DNA of 64,000 nucleotides from Campylorhamphus procurvoides (Eukaryota > Chordata > Aves > Passeriformes > Dendrocolaptidae), in contig WBMV01005093.1 in the NCBI GenBank assembly GCA_013396655.1, positions 62,001 through 126,000 of the forward strand, written 5' to 3'. Shown piece by piece: positions 63,647-64,000 of the stretch. Position numbers and translations under genes: made by a program. The notes beneath the pieces were generated by a model that was not told the origin of the DNA, did no database searches, and saw only the letters and a list, made by a program, of their open reading frames with translations. How positions within the stretch are numbered: position 1 is the first letter of the stretch; each line of letters begins with the position of its first letter.

Positions 63647-64000
63647 GTAGGATATTGGAGAAATAAGCTTGCTTTACAGTCCCTTGGCTGAAAGTTTTGG
63701 TTTACTTTATTATGTTTCTATTTTTTAAAAAATTGCTGTTCTGCAGTGACATGAAACTCAGTCATTTCTCATCTGTCTCATTCTCCATGGTTTTGAAGGT
63801 GATATTATTCTTATTTCTACACAATTACATTTTTTGCACCAGTCTGCTGTGTTTAACCAGAAACTGATACAGATCCTTTCGGGGGGGGGTTGCTTCCATA
63901 CAATGTTGAGAGACATATTCTAGACCCAAGTCTGAATTTTTTTTTCCACAGAACTATTTTCTGATTTTCTAAATACCATATTAAGATCTGTATTTCATTG
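63647..64000 (+). other. ASPH: Start of ASPH intron 3
   Basis: Intronic sequence to the window edge with a 9-base G run at about 63880-63889. No further coding exon is visible. Confidence 0.85.

Noticed and set aside
1..64000. CRISPR arrays, operons or prokaryotic mobile systems
   Set aside because: No regularly spaced repeats, no long ORFs and clear vertebrate splice and repeat signatures throughout.

Overview
The window looks like 64 kb of bird nuclear genome, probably from a passerine or near relative. The evidence is several fragments of the avian CR1 LINE, many endogenous-retrovirus (ERV) LTRs and almost no other repeats, spliceosomal gene structure, and long AT-rich intergenic and intronic DNA without meaningful ORFs. 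Six isolated N bases (11960, 30629, 45590, 45698, 45808, 57985) look like closed-up assembly gaps; all but one sit in GC-rich sequence or an LTR.

One gene is present: the 5' end of ASPH, the aspartyl beta-hydroxylase / junctin / junctate locus, on the + strand. I identified it from the translated exons. Exon 1 (start codon 45631, CpG island) encodes a short Ser/Gly/Arg-rich cytoplasmic N-terminus. A second, alternative first exon (start codon 59757, MADDT) lies 14 kb downstream and splices in the same phase. Both can join the shared exon 2 (62740-62889, transmembrane segment) and the 45-nt cassette exon 3 (63602-63646). The rest of the gene runs off the right edge. The layout matches the human two-promoter locus: a housekeeping-type P1 and a muscle-type P2 regulated by MEF2. 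A perfect MEF2 motif lies at 59566-59575, 182 bp before the second start codon.

Region by region: 1-45320 is intergenic DNA upstream of ASPH with no gene I can support. It carries a nested pair of ERV LTRs (4228-5442), an LTR-like GC-rich piece cut by a gap (11756-11959), a degenerate antisense LTR (about 12463-13285), a 324-bp ERVK-like solo LTR (14825-15148), CR1 fragments (about 22340, 25203 and 36514), an LTR cut by a gap (30489-30628) and a complete 648-bp solo LTR (41988-42635). Another CR1 copy (45321-45589) abuts the ASPH promoter across a gap. The 17-kb first intron contains an 827-bp antisense solo LTR (57526-58352) about 1.2 kb upstream of the muscle-type promoter.

No gag, pol or env reading frame is visible, so the intact LTR insertions appear to be solo LTRs. 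I found no bacterial-style system, CRISPR array, tRNA or rRNA. The most interesting content is the dual-promoter ASPH 5' region and the structured LTR insertions, including two LTRs with the same 5' half but different 3' halves.
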